This document shows positions 1 to 7,160 of a DNA stretch of 20,530 bases, piece after piece. Each line of letters opens with the position of its first letter. Positions within the stretch are counted from its first letter, which is position 1. Source of the stretch: Lachnospiraceae bacterium UBA1258 (GTDB taxonomy: Bacteria > Bacillota > Clostridia > Lachnospirales > Lachnospiraceae); the NCBI GenBank assembly GCA_002308235.1, contig DBVS01000089.1, forward strand, positions 336 through 20,865, given 5' to 3'. A program made the position numbers and the translations under genes. The notes under the pieces were generated by a model. That model had not been told where the DNA came from and did not search any database. It worked only from the letters and a program-made list of their open reading frames with translations.

Positions 1-524
1 TCCTTGGCCATGGCAAGGAACATCTTACGAAGGTTCTCCGCCTGAAGGTCTTCTTTTTCTTTGTCCTTGGGTATTCCTTCGGTCTTATCGCTCATTTGGA
101 AGGATTTGAGTTTGGTAACGCCGTCGACCAGTAAGGCCACTTCGGCGCCAAACTCTACCTCGATCTCTTCCTTGGTAATGATGGTATCTTCAACCACATC
201 ATGAAGGATGCCGGCGCAGATGGTTTCTTTGTCAAGCTCGAGATCCGCAAGGATAATGGCAACGTAAAGAGGATGGATTATATAAGGTTCGCCGGAACGT
301 CTCACCTGACCGTGATGGGCGTCGTCGGCGATCTTGTATGCTTTTCTTATAAGGGAAATGTCGTCGCTGGGGTGATACTTGCGCACACGATTAATAAGGT
401 CCTCGAAGAGTTCTTCGGGACTGATGAATTCACCGATGGATTCGATCCGCCCGTCATCCATGACGAGTTCGACGTTTTCGGCTTCGGTATTCTGTTGAAC
501 CGTGTTATTCAACAATTCATCCAT
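1..524 (-). CDS. relA: RelA/SpoT-type (p)ppGpp synthetase/hydrolase, N-terminal part (3' end outside window)
   Basis: This is the N-terminal 174 residues of a long Rel protein that makes and degrades the stringent-response alarmone (p)ppGpp; the rest lies beyond the left edge. After a variable lead of about 50 residues comes the HD hydrolase domain. I read EPYIIHPLYVA at about 79-89, the metal-binding HDVVEDT at 108-114, and FGAEVALLVDGVTKL at 125-139, all diagnostic of the Rel hydrolase domain. The intact HD motif suggests a bifunctional Rel rather than a synthetase-only enzyme, but the synthetase and TGS/ACT domains are not in view. The ATG at 524 is the only in-frame start, because a TGA lies 5 codons upstream. 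A modest AGGG ribosome site precedes it. The gene starts 27 bases after apt, the usual apt-rel pairing of Clostridia, so the two are probably co-transcribed. Confidence 0.95.
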   Translation of the reverse strand, partial: MDELLNNTVQQNTEAENVELVMDDGRIESIGEFISPEELFEDLINRVRKYHPSDDISLIRKAYKIADDAHHGQVRRSGEPYIIHPLYVAIILADLELDKETICAGILHDVVEDTIITKEEIEVEFGAEVALLVDGVTKLKSFQMSDKTEGIPKDKEKEDLQAENLRKMFLAMAK

Positions 525-551
525 GTGACATGCCCTGTTTCAAAAAGAAAA

Positions 552-1076
552 TTACTTTCCTTCGTAGGTGATGGCGGAATAAAGCGGAACGCCGTTAAGC
601 CGTTCTCTGCCCTTTAAGCCCGCAAGCTCCATAAGAACAACAACTCCCACAACCTTGCCGCCGAGTTCTTCGATAAGTTCCACCATGGCTTCCGTGGTGC
701 CGCCCGTTGCGATAAGGTCATCCACAATCAGTACCTTCTGACCGGGCTTGATAGCGTCCTTATGAATTTCGATAGTTGCGGTGCCGTATTCAAGATCATA
801 GGTCTTTTCAACGGTTGCGCAGGGAAGCTTACCCTTCTTTCTGATCAAAACGAAGGGCTTTTTGTTGATATACGCAAGGGGAGTTCCGAAAATAAAGCCT
901 CTGGATTCGGGACCCACAACCACATCAAAATCAAGGTCTTTGATAAGGCCCTGCATGGTGTCTATCGCAAGACGAAGTCCGTCTGCATCCTGAAGCACGC
1001 TGGTGATATCCCTGAAAATAATTCCCGGTTCCGGAAAGTCCGGAATACTTCTTACATATTCTTCAAGTTTTTTCAT
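552..1076 (-). CDS. apt: adenine phosphoribosyltransferase
   Basis: Cytosolic purine-salvage enzyme that converts adenine and PRPP to AMP and pyrophosphate. The 174-residue product has the normal length. It begins KKLEEYVRSIPDFPEPGI, the typical Apt N-terminus, followed by FRDIT at 21-25. PESRGFIFG at 56-64 is the conserved loop, and VLIVDDLIATGGT at 115-127 is the PRPP-binding motif with its two acidic residues. I chose the ATG at 1076, not the upstream ATG at 1127, because GGAGGG (1083-1088) sits 6 bases upstream. The upstream extension is hydrophobic and AT-rich, unlike any Apt, and it overlaps the promoter. relA follows closely, which couples purine salvage to alarmone synthesis in one transcript. 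Confidence 0.97.
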   Translation of the reverse strand: MKKLEEYVRSIPDFPEPGIIFRDITSVLQDADGLRLAIDTMQGLIKDLDFDVVVGPESRGFIFGTPLAYINKKPFVLIRKKGKLPCATVEKTYDLEYGTATIEIHKDAIKPGQKVLIVDDLIATGGTTEAMVELIEELGGKVVGVVVLMELAGLKGRERLNGVPLYSAITYEGK

Positions 1077-1115
1077 AAAAAACCCTCCAAAAAATATTAA
1101 TAAAACTAATAAAAT

Positions 1116-1144
1116 ATTATATATCATAAGTTTTTCAAAGACAA
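1116..1144 (-). promoter_or_regulatory. sigma-A promoter for apt-relA
   Basis: On the minus strand, TTGTCT (1139-1144) is followed by exactly 17 bases and then a perfect TATAAT (1116-1121). Transcription would start near 1109, giving a leader of about 33 bases before the apt ATG. It lies between the terminator of the preceding operon and apt, as expected for an independent transcription unit. Confidence 0.8.
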
Positions 1145-1168
1145 CGGGAAGTTACTGAAAAATCGACT

Positions 1169-1205
1169 AAAAAAGGAGACTGCCGCAAGAATCGCGACAG
1201 CCTCC
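1169..1205 (-). terminator. Rho-independent terminator of the MMPL/heptad-protein operon
   Basis: On the minus strand, a 12-bp stem (1194-1205 with 1175-1186, containing two G-U pairs) has a 7-base loop and is followed by six T residues (1169-1174). It starts 21 bases after the stop of the heptad-repeat protein gene. This is a textbook intrinsic terminator, and it separates that operon from the apt promoter. Confidence 0.92.
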
Positions 1206-1226
1206 GTAAAGGGAAAGAGGGGTAGC

Positions 1227-3149
1227 TTATTTATCGGTTGAAATCTTGTAAATGAATTTAACCGAGGATTTTTCGGTGTTTTCTCCGTCGGTATAAGCTG
1301 AGTAAGAAGCGGATACACGGGAAATCGCATCGAAACGTTCCGAAAGTCCTTCAATGTTGTTATTCATGATATCGTTGAGTTTACCTACGCCTTCATCATT
1401 GAAGCGTACGATTCCTTCGTTAAGAAGGCCTTCGGAATCCTTAAGTTTGGTAATTCCCGAAATCACATCGGGCATTGAATTCTTTAAGGTATTTGCGCCG
1501 TTTGCGCACTTATCCACACCGCCTGTATAGGCATTGAGTCCATCATAGAAACTCTTGTAGGAGTTAAGCTGGTTTAAAAGACCCTTTAGCGTTTCGACGC
1601 CTGCTGCAATCTGTGCGTTACCTGCCGAAATCTTGCTTTGTACTTCGGAAGAATTCATGTTTTGAGCAATAAGCGCCTGAATCTGCTCTTCTGTCTTTGA
1701 TTCAATCATTGCTTTTACGCTGTCACTTGCCATCTGAGCGTCTGTGGTAGCCTCGATAGTCTGCTTAATTGAGTCTTCGGCCATCTTTGCGTCCGTCATC
1801 TGAGCGATTTGGTCTGCCACACCCGGCAAAGCAAGGGCTTCTTCTTCGGTTACACCGTTTGCAGCTGCAACCTGTGCTGCTACTCCCGCAGAAACCTGAG
1901 CTTCCACTGTTTTACGTACTTCTGCGCTAACTTGAGCCTTTACACCGTCTCTTACGGCTGTTGTGACTGCTGCTTTAACCTTATCGGTATTTGCTCTGAC
2001 AGCTGCCTCAACCTGCGTTCTTGCGGCACCTGTCGTATCGGTTCCGTTTAATCCGTCAATACAAGCATTGATAACATTAGCATAATTTGCAATCGTAAGG
2101 TTCTCGTTTGTAAGACCATTTGCTTTTAACTGAGAGCTTGCGGTAGCCAACAGCGCATTGAAAACATCGGTTGCGCCCTTATTAAGAGCTGCGCTGTTTG
2201 AACTTAAGGTATCAAGTCCGTTTGAAAGTTGGCCGACGCCTGAGTCGAGTTTCTTTGCGCCGTCAAGAAGTGTTCCAAGGCCGTCATAAATCTTCGATGA
2301 ACCGTCCATGAGTTTGTCCATCGCATCGTTTACAGAGTTTAAATCCTCTTTAAGTTCATCAAGCTTACCCGAGTCGTTGATCTTAAGGTCGTTGAAAACG
2401 CTGTTTGTTACTACGATGTACATGCCGGGGAAGTCGCACTTATCGACATCGGCTTCAATAGTGACTGAGTCGCCGTTACCAAATTTGTCATCGGCTTCTT
2501 TAAGTTCGTCGCAAAGTTTGGTTCCAAGGTCTTCGTTAAGTCCCGGAAATGCAAGGCCCGTAACCGCATATCTGTTTCCGTCATAGATTACACGGCCCCT
2601 TGAAACCGTTACATTTGAGCAATTATCGGAATCAAGCACGCTTACAAGAAGGGCTGCGAAAGGAACGTAGATTGTTTCTTTCTGACCGTTTATAAGTTCG
2701 GTGCCGGACTTTAAATCCGTGTAGTTTACGGATATTTTAAGGTGTCCCGTCAAGTTCTTGATTTCTTCTGCGGATACTTCCTTACCATCCATGTAATACT
2801 TGATGTCTACGCCTACGGGAAGGTCATAGGCTTCTTTTTCGTTTACTTCTTCGGTGCCCTCTTCAATCCAGATGCTGTCTGTAAGTTTCTTAACATCACC
2901 CTTTGAATCGGCAAATACATAAACCACCTCATCATCAAGCACGGGTTCTTCGAAAACAGTCTGTTTTTCAAGTGTTTCGGCAACTCCTTCTTCAGAAGCC
3001 GCAACTGCGTCCGTGGCTTCGATGTTTTCCTGCGTGGTTTCCGCTGTTTTGTCTGTATCTACATTCTCCGCGTAATTGTAAACAACCGGAGTGATTGTAA
3101 GAGCAAGTGTAAGTACTGCTGCCGTAGCAATTTTCGTTAACCTTTTCAT
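1227..3149 (-). CDS. secreted LxxG-heptad-repeat / Ala-rich coiled-coil protein, partner of the MMPL transporter
   Basis: A 640-residue exported protein of unknown biochemical function. Residues 1-27 form a signal peptide (KR followed by a hydrophobic run). An acidic Thr/Glu/Ala-rich linker (28-75) and a probably beta-rich domain (75-255) follow. Next come heptads of the L-x-x-G type (about 279-326: LMDGSSKIYDGLGTLLDGAKKL and onward), as in YhgE/Pip-like and MMPL-associated proteins. Then comes a long Ala/Val/Gln-rich helical segment (375-430) and two degenerate 17-residue repeats (TDAKMAEDS at 452 and TDAQMASDS at 469). A second heptad-like region spans about 505-580, before a short C-terminal domain. 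I see no C-terminal membrane anchor or sorting motif, so it is probably extracellular and held by the transporter or the wall. The ATG overlaps the MMPL stop (ATGA), with GAGG about 9 bases upstream, so the two are translationally coupled. The role as an extracytoplasmic adaptor is inference. Confidence 0.85.
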   Translation of the reverse strand: MKRLTKIATAAVLTLALTITPVVYNYAENVDTDKTAETTQENIEATDAVAASEEGVAETLEKQTVFEEPVLDDEVVYVFADSKGDVKKLTDSIWIEEGTEEVNEKEAYDLPVGVDIKYYMDGKEVSAEEIKNLTGHLKISVNYTDLKSGTELINGQKETIYVPFAALLVSVLDSDNCSNVTVSRGRVIYDGNRYAVTGLAFPGLNEDLGTKLCDELKEADDKFGNGDSVTIEADVDKCDFPGMYIVVTNSVFNDLKINDSGKLDELKEDLNSVNDAMDKLMDGSSKIYDGLGTLLDGAKKLDSGVGQLSNGLDTLSSNSAALNKGATDVFNALLATASSQLKANGLTNENLTIANYANVINACIDGLNGTDTTGAARTQVEAAVRANTDKVKAAVTTAVRDGVKAQVSAEVRKTVEAQVSAGVAAQVAAANGVTEEEALALPGVADQIAQMTDAKMAEDSIKQTIEATTDAQMASDSVKAMIESKTEEQIQALIAQNMNSSEVQSKISAGNAQIAAGVETLKGLLNQLNSYKSFYDGLNAYTGGVDKCANGANTLKNSMPDVISGITKLKDSEGLLNEGIVRFNDEGVGKLNDIMNNNIEGLSERFDAISRVSASYSAYTDGENTEKSSVKFIYKISTDK

Positions 3150-5254
3150 ACCAATACCTCTTTTCCTTTAAACACCTTGCGGTGATTCTCTTTCTTTGTC
3201 ATGTTCGCCGTCGTATGGACTATAACTGTGTCAAATACCATGAGTAACGCCGGAAGGAACATTATTACCGATGCCATGCTGATGATTGCTCCTCTTGCCA
3301 TAAGCAGGCACATTGAACTGATTATGTCGATGTTTGAATAAAGCGCCACTCCGAAGGTCGCTGCGAAAAGTCCCATACCACTTACGATAATCGAAGGTAT
3401 CGAAGTCCTCAGGGCCGTCGTAACGGCTTCTTTCTTCGCTTCACCGCTCATTCTTTCTTTCTTGTATCTGGTCGTCATAAGTATTGCGTAGTCGACCGTT
3501 GCACCAAGCTGAATCGTGCTTATGCAAATCGGTGCGATAAACGGAAGCGACTGACCAAGGTAGTGAGGAAGGCCCAAGTTAATAAAGATAGCAAGCTCTA
3601 TTACCGAAATCAGGATAAACGGAATGCTTATGCTCTTTTCTACAAGGGCGATGATTACGAATATCGAAAGAACCGAAACCGCATTTACGACCTTGAAGTC
3701 GTAGTCGGTCGTTTCAATCATGTCCTTCATACAAGGAGCTTCGCCGATAAGCATTCCTGCTTTGTCATATTTCTTAACTATATCGTTGATTTTTCCGATC
3801 TGTGCGTTGACCGCGTCGCTTGCTACCTTATATTCGGAGTTAATAAGTACAAGCTCCCAATTTTCGCTTTCAAGCATTTCTTCAAGTTTTTCGGGAATTA
3901 AGTCCTTAGGAAAGGCGCTTCCAAGAATACTGTCTATGCCAAGCACATTCTTGATACCGTCAACGCCCTTTATTTCATCAAGCATTGCTCGAACGCTTTC
4001 TTCGGGCGTGTCGGTGCTTACCAAAAGCATGTGAGTACTTGCGACGTTAAAAGTTTCCGAAAGCTTCGCGTTTGCTTTGACGACCTCGATGTTTTCGGGA
4101 AGGCACTGGCCCATGTCGTAGTAAACTTCGTTGTTTGTCTGCTTATATCCCATGTACGAAGGAACTGCCACAACAATCATCAAAAGCGCGAGTACCGGGA
4201 AAACCTTGACGATTCCCTTTGCTATATTTCCAAGCTTCGGAAGGAAGGTCTTGTGTCTTGTTTTCTGCAAAGGCTTATCAAGAAGAAGCACCATCGAAGG
4301 AAGGATCGTAACACATCCTATTACTCCGAAGATAACTCCCTTTGCCATAACGATTCCAAGATCCGCGCCGAGTGTAAAACTCATAAAGCAAAGGGCTATA
4401 AATCCCGCAACAGTAGTAACCGAACTTCCGACTACCGAGGTGAGCGTTTCCTTTATTGCGTGAGCCATGGCTTCTTTGTGATCATCATATTCGGAAAGCT
4501 TTTCGTTATATGCATTCCAAAGGAAGATCGAATAGTCCATGGTGACCGCAAGCTGCAATACTGCCGACAGAGCCTTGGTTATGTAGGAAATCTCTCCCAT
4601 GAAGAAGTTAGAACCAAGGTTATATAAAATCGCAAGTCCTATACTTGCAAGGAAAACAAAAGGAACAAGCCAGCCGTCAAGCAAGATAAGCATTGCAAGT
4701 GCAGCGCACGCAACTGCGATTCCGACATATACAGGCTCTTCTTTCTCGCAAAGATCCTTTAAGTCAACAACGAGCGCCGACATACCGGAGACGAAACATT
4801 TCTTGTCTACCGTGCTTCTTATATCCTTGATTGCCTGCATGGTCGCATCGGCCGATGTCGAAGTATCGAAGAATACCGAAAGCATCGTTGCATCGCCTTT
4901 GTTAAAGAGGTCAAGCACTTTGTCCGGAAGCATCTCTTTGGGGATGTCCACGTTCATGAACGAATCGTACCAAAGCACCGTCTCAACATGCTCGATGGAG
5001 CGAAGCTTATCTGCAAGCTTTGCTACGTCCTTATCCGCCATGCCCTCAACCACGATAAAGGAAAAAGCACCCTTGCCGAAATCCTCCAGCAATATGTCCT
5101 GTCCTTTTACCGTCTCCATATCCTTTGGCAGGTACGTCAGCATATCATAGTTGATTCTGGTCTTAACCATTCCGATTACCGACGGCACCGCAAGTATTAG
5201 GGCGGCGAGGAAGATTATGAATCTTCCCTTTACTACTCCTTTTGCAAATTTCAT
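3146..5254 (-). CDS. MMPL/RND-family transporter (YdfJ-like)
   Basis: Predicted 702-residue inner-membrane exporter of the MMPL branch of the RND superfamily, driven by proton motive force; the substrate is unknown. It has the internal duplication of the family: TM1 (about 12-29), an extracytoplasmic domain, and TM2-6 (about 176-325). The second half repeats this with a TM near 350, a second external domain, and a TM bundle from about 525 to 680. Each half carries the family Asp-Tyr in the fourth helix (MDYSIFLW with D240-Y241; VDYAILM with D588-Y589), the likely proton-relay sites. The reading frame extends upstream to an ATG at 5323. I prefer the ATG at 5254 because a purine-rich AAGGGAGAG ribosome site precedes it and the protein then starts directly with the basic pre-TM1 segment. 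It heads a two-gene operon with the heptad protein. Compared with heptad-containing MMPL proteins, its external loops lack such repeats. Confidence 0.9.
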   Translation of the reverse strand: MKFAKGVVKGRFIIFLAALILAVPSVIGMVKTRINYDMLTYLPKDMETVKGQDILLEDFGKGAFSFIVVEGMADKDVAKLADKLRSIEHVETVLWYDSFMNVDIPKEMLPDKVLDLFNKGDATMLSVFFDTSTSADATMQAIKDIRSTVDKKCFVSGMSALVVDLKDLCEKEEPVYVGIAVACAALAMLILLDGWLVPFVFLASIGLAILYNLGSNFFMGEISYITKALSAVLQLAVTMDYSIFLWNAYNEKLSEYDDHKEAMAHAIKETLTSVVGSSVTTVAGFIALCFMSFTLGADLGIVMAKGVIFGVIGCVTILPSMVLLLDKPLQKTRHKTFLPKLGNIAKGIVKVFPVLALLMIVVAVPSYMGYKQTNNEVYYDMGQCLPENIEVVKANAKLSETFNVASTHMLLVSTDTPEESVRAMLDEIKGVDGIKNVLGIDSILGSAFPKDLIPEKLEEMLESENWELVLINSEYKVASDAVNAQIGKINDIVKKYDKAGMLIGEAPCMKDMIETTDYDFKVVNAVSVLSIFVIIALVEKSISIPFILISVIELAIFINLGLPHYLGQSLPFIAPICISTIQLGATVDYAILMTTRYKKERMSGEAKKEAVTTALRTSIPSIIVSGMGLFAATFGVALYSNIDIISSMCLLMARGAIISMASVIMFLPALLMVFDTVIVHTTANMTKKENHRKVFKGKEVLV

Positions 5255-5264
5255 TAAAACCACT

Positions 5265-5269
5265 CTCCC
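5265..5269 (-). promoter_or_regulatory. ribosome binding site deciding the MMPL start at 5254
   Basis: GGGAG within AAGGGAGAGTGG lies 10 bases upstream of the ATG at 5254. The alternative ATG cluster at 5323-5315 has no comparable site. The extra 23 residues of that longer form are hydrophilic and would place charged sequence ahead of TM1. Confidence 0.6.
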
Positions 5270-5274
5270 TTCGA

Positions 5275-5293
5275 ATCGATGAGAACCATCGAT
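5275..5293 (-). repeat. inverted repeat upstream of the MMPL ribosome site
   Basis: ATCGATG, a 5-base spacer, then CATCGAT: a perfect 7-bp inverted repeat 6 bases upstream of the GGGAG ribosome site of the MMPL gene. It could be an operator, or a small leader hairpin affecting translation. No function is demonstrable from sequence alone. Confidence 0.5.
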
Positions 5294-5355
5294 AAAAAAC
5301 TTCATTTCTTTGAGCATCATCAACTTATCACAGGGAAATGTGCCTTAAAACGGGC

Positions 5356-5392
5356 AAAAAGAAACGGATATCCAAATTTCGGACATCCGTTT
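5356..5392 (-). terminator. Rho-independent terminator of the ABC exporter operon
   Basis: On the minus strand, AAACGGATGTCC (5381-5392) pairs with GGATATCCGTTT (5362-5373) across a 7-base loop, with one G-U pair, and is followed by CTTTTT (5356-5361). It lies about 43 bases after the stop of the second ABC gene. It separates the exporter operon from the MMPL operon, although some readthrough cannot be excluded. Confidence 0.85.
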
Positions 5393-5435
5393 TGAAAGTG
5401 TATGAAATTTAGGCAAAAGGCCCTTCGTGCCCAAA

Positions 5436-7160
5436 TTACGAATTGAGCATGCTGTAATAAAAGCCTTTCTTCTCGGTAAGTTCTGTGTGCGTACCCTGCT
5501 CGATTATATTACCGTCCTTCATAACAAGGATCAGATCGGAATTTCGAATCGTAGAAAGGCGGTGCGCAACGATAAACGAAGTTCTTCCCTCCATCAGTGC
5601 CTTAAATGCACGGTTGATTCTTATTTCGGTACGTGTATCGATTGAAGATGTTGCTTCGTCAAGAATCAGAATAGGAGGAACGCTAAGCATGAGTCTTGCA
5701 ATACATATAAGCTGCTTTTGTCCTGCGGAGAGGTTTTCGCCGTCAGGGGAAACTATCGTATCGTAGCCCTTTTCAAGTCTTGAAATAAAGCTGTGCGCAT
5801 GGCTCTTCTTTGCAGCCTCAATTATCTCTTCTCTTGTGACGTTTTCTCTTCCGTAAGCTATGTTATCGGCGATACTTACAGACTTAAGCCATGTATCCTG
5901 AAGCACCATTCCGATGTTCTTTCGAAGTGTCGATTTGCTGATGCTGTCAGAAGCTATTCCGTCATAAAGAATCTTACCGCCGTCAGGCTCGTAAAACCTC
6001 ATAAGAAGGTTAATAAACGTGGTCTTTCCGCAACCCGTGGGGCCTACGATTGCTATATGGCTTCCGGGCTTTACGTGGAAGGAAATATCGTAAAGGAGTT
6101 TCTTTGTCTTATCGTAGCTAAAGCAAAGGTCCTTAATCTCAATGTCACCCGAGAAACTTACTGCGTCATCCATCGGCGCGTCGGTATCCTTCATGTCGGG
6201 CGCCTCAAGGTAAGTGAATATTCTTCCCGCGCAGGCAACCGCATTCTGGAACTCCGTAATAACTCCCGAAATTTCGTTAAAGGGTTTGGTATACTGGTTT
6301 GCGTAGCTTAAAAAGCAAGAAAGCGTACCGATCGAAATACCGCCTCCGATTGCCACTATCGCACCAAGCACCGCTACCGTCGCATAAACCAGTCCGTTTA
6401 CGAATCTGGTTACAGGATTCGTCATTGAGCTAAAGAACAGGGCTTTAAGATTGGCCTTCGAAAACTCCTCATTCTTTTCTTTGAACTTCTCTTTTTCGAT
6501 ATCCTGGGCACCGAATGACTTAATAAGTCTTACGGCTCCGACCGTTTCGTTTATGAAACTTGTAAGTCCGCCCTGAAGCTCGGCCTGCTTCTTAAAGTGC
6601 TTGTAGGTTTTTCTTGATATAAATGATGCCGCGAACAAAGAAACCGGCGTTAAAACCACTACCGCGAGCGCTATCCAAAGGTTGATTCTAAGCATGAACA
6701 CAAGTGTCGCAACTATCGTAAGAACGCCTACAAAAAGCTGAGAAAAGCCAAGCAACAATCCGTCCGATAATCGCTCCACATCGGAAATCATGCGGCTTAA
6801 CAAATCTCCGTGTCCGTGGCTGTCGATGTATGAAACGGGAAGCGTATGAATCTTTTCAAAAAGACGCTTTCTTAAGTCTCTTATGATCGTGAAGGTTACT
6901 TTGTTATTGATAAGAGTCATTACCCATGAGGATAGACCGTTTATCAAAAGCATGATAAGAAACAACGTAAGAATCTTCGTAAGGCCCACAAAATTAACCA
7001 GTCCGGCACCTATCATTTCATCGATGGCGCGGCCCGTAAGCACAGGGATAAACAGTGAAGAAATAACGCTTACAACTGAGAAAAGCAGCGCAAATATAAG
7101 TTTTACGGCGTGGGGCTTTACAAGGCCCGCGATTCGTTTGTAAATCTCTTTGTTATTCAC
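5436..7160 (-). CDS. ABC exporter half-transporter, catalytically canonical subunit
   Basis: A 574-residue type IV (ABCB-like) exporter subunit with an N-terminal six-helix membrane domain (about 15-310) fused to a nucleotide-binding domain. Visible motifs are Walker A GPTGCGKTT (373-381), Q-loop VLQD near 420, signature LSAGQ (477-481, Ala in place of the usual second Gly), Walker B ILILDEA with catalytic E502, and switch His H533 in VAHRLSTI. I place the start at a GTG (7158-7160) overlapping the stop of the upstream ABC gene as GTGA, because AGGAGG lies 7 bases before it. The longer frame from 7196 would add 12 residues inside the upstream gene. With that gene it forms a heterodimeric exporter in which this subunit supplies the hydrolysing Walker site. 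Multidrug or peptide export is likely from family; the substrate is unknown. Confidence 0.93.
   Translation of the reverse strand: MNNKEIYKRIAGLVKPHAVKLIFALLFSVVSVISSLFIPVLTGRAIDEMIGAGLVNFVGLTKILTLFLIMLLINGLSSWVMTLINNKVTFTIIRDLRKRLFEKIHTLPVSYIDSHGHGDLLSRMISDVERLSDGLLLGFSQLFVGVLTIVATLVFMLRINLWIALAVVVLTPVSLFAASFISRKTYKHFKKQAELQGGLTSFINETVGAVRLIKSFGAQDIEKEKFKEKNEEFSKANLKALFFSSMTNPVTRFVNGLVYATVAVLGAIVAIGGGISIGTLSCFLSYANQYTKPFNEISGVITEFQNAVACAGRIFTYLEAPDMKDTDAPMDDAVSFSGDIEIKDLCFSYDKTKKLLYDISFHVKPGSHIAIVGPTGCGKTTFINLLMRFYEPDGGKILYDGIASDSISKSTLRKNIGMVLQDTWLKSVSIADNIAYGRENVTREEIIEAAKKSHAHSFISRLEKGYDTIVSPDGENLSAGQKQLICIARLMLSVPPILILDEATSSIDTRTEIRINRAFKALMEGRTSFIVAHRLSTIRNSDLILVMKDGNIIEQGTHTELTEKKGFYYSMLNS

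Noticed and set aside
201..617. 138-codon plus-strand open frame
   Set aside because: Runs antisense across the relA start and the apt end; both minus-strand genes are certain from motifs.
4031..4627. 198-codon plus-strand open frame antisense to the MMPL gene
   Set aside because: Shadow frame with a basic, Cys/His-rich composition and no coherent domain; the opposite strand encodes conserved membrane helices.
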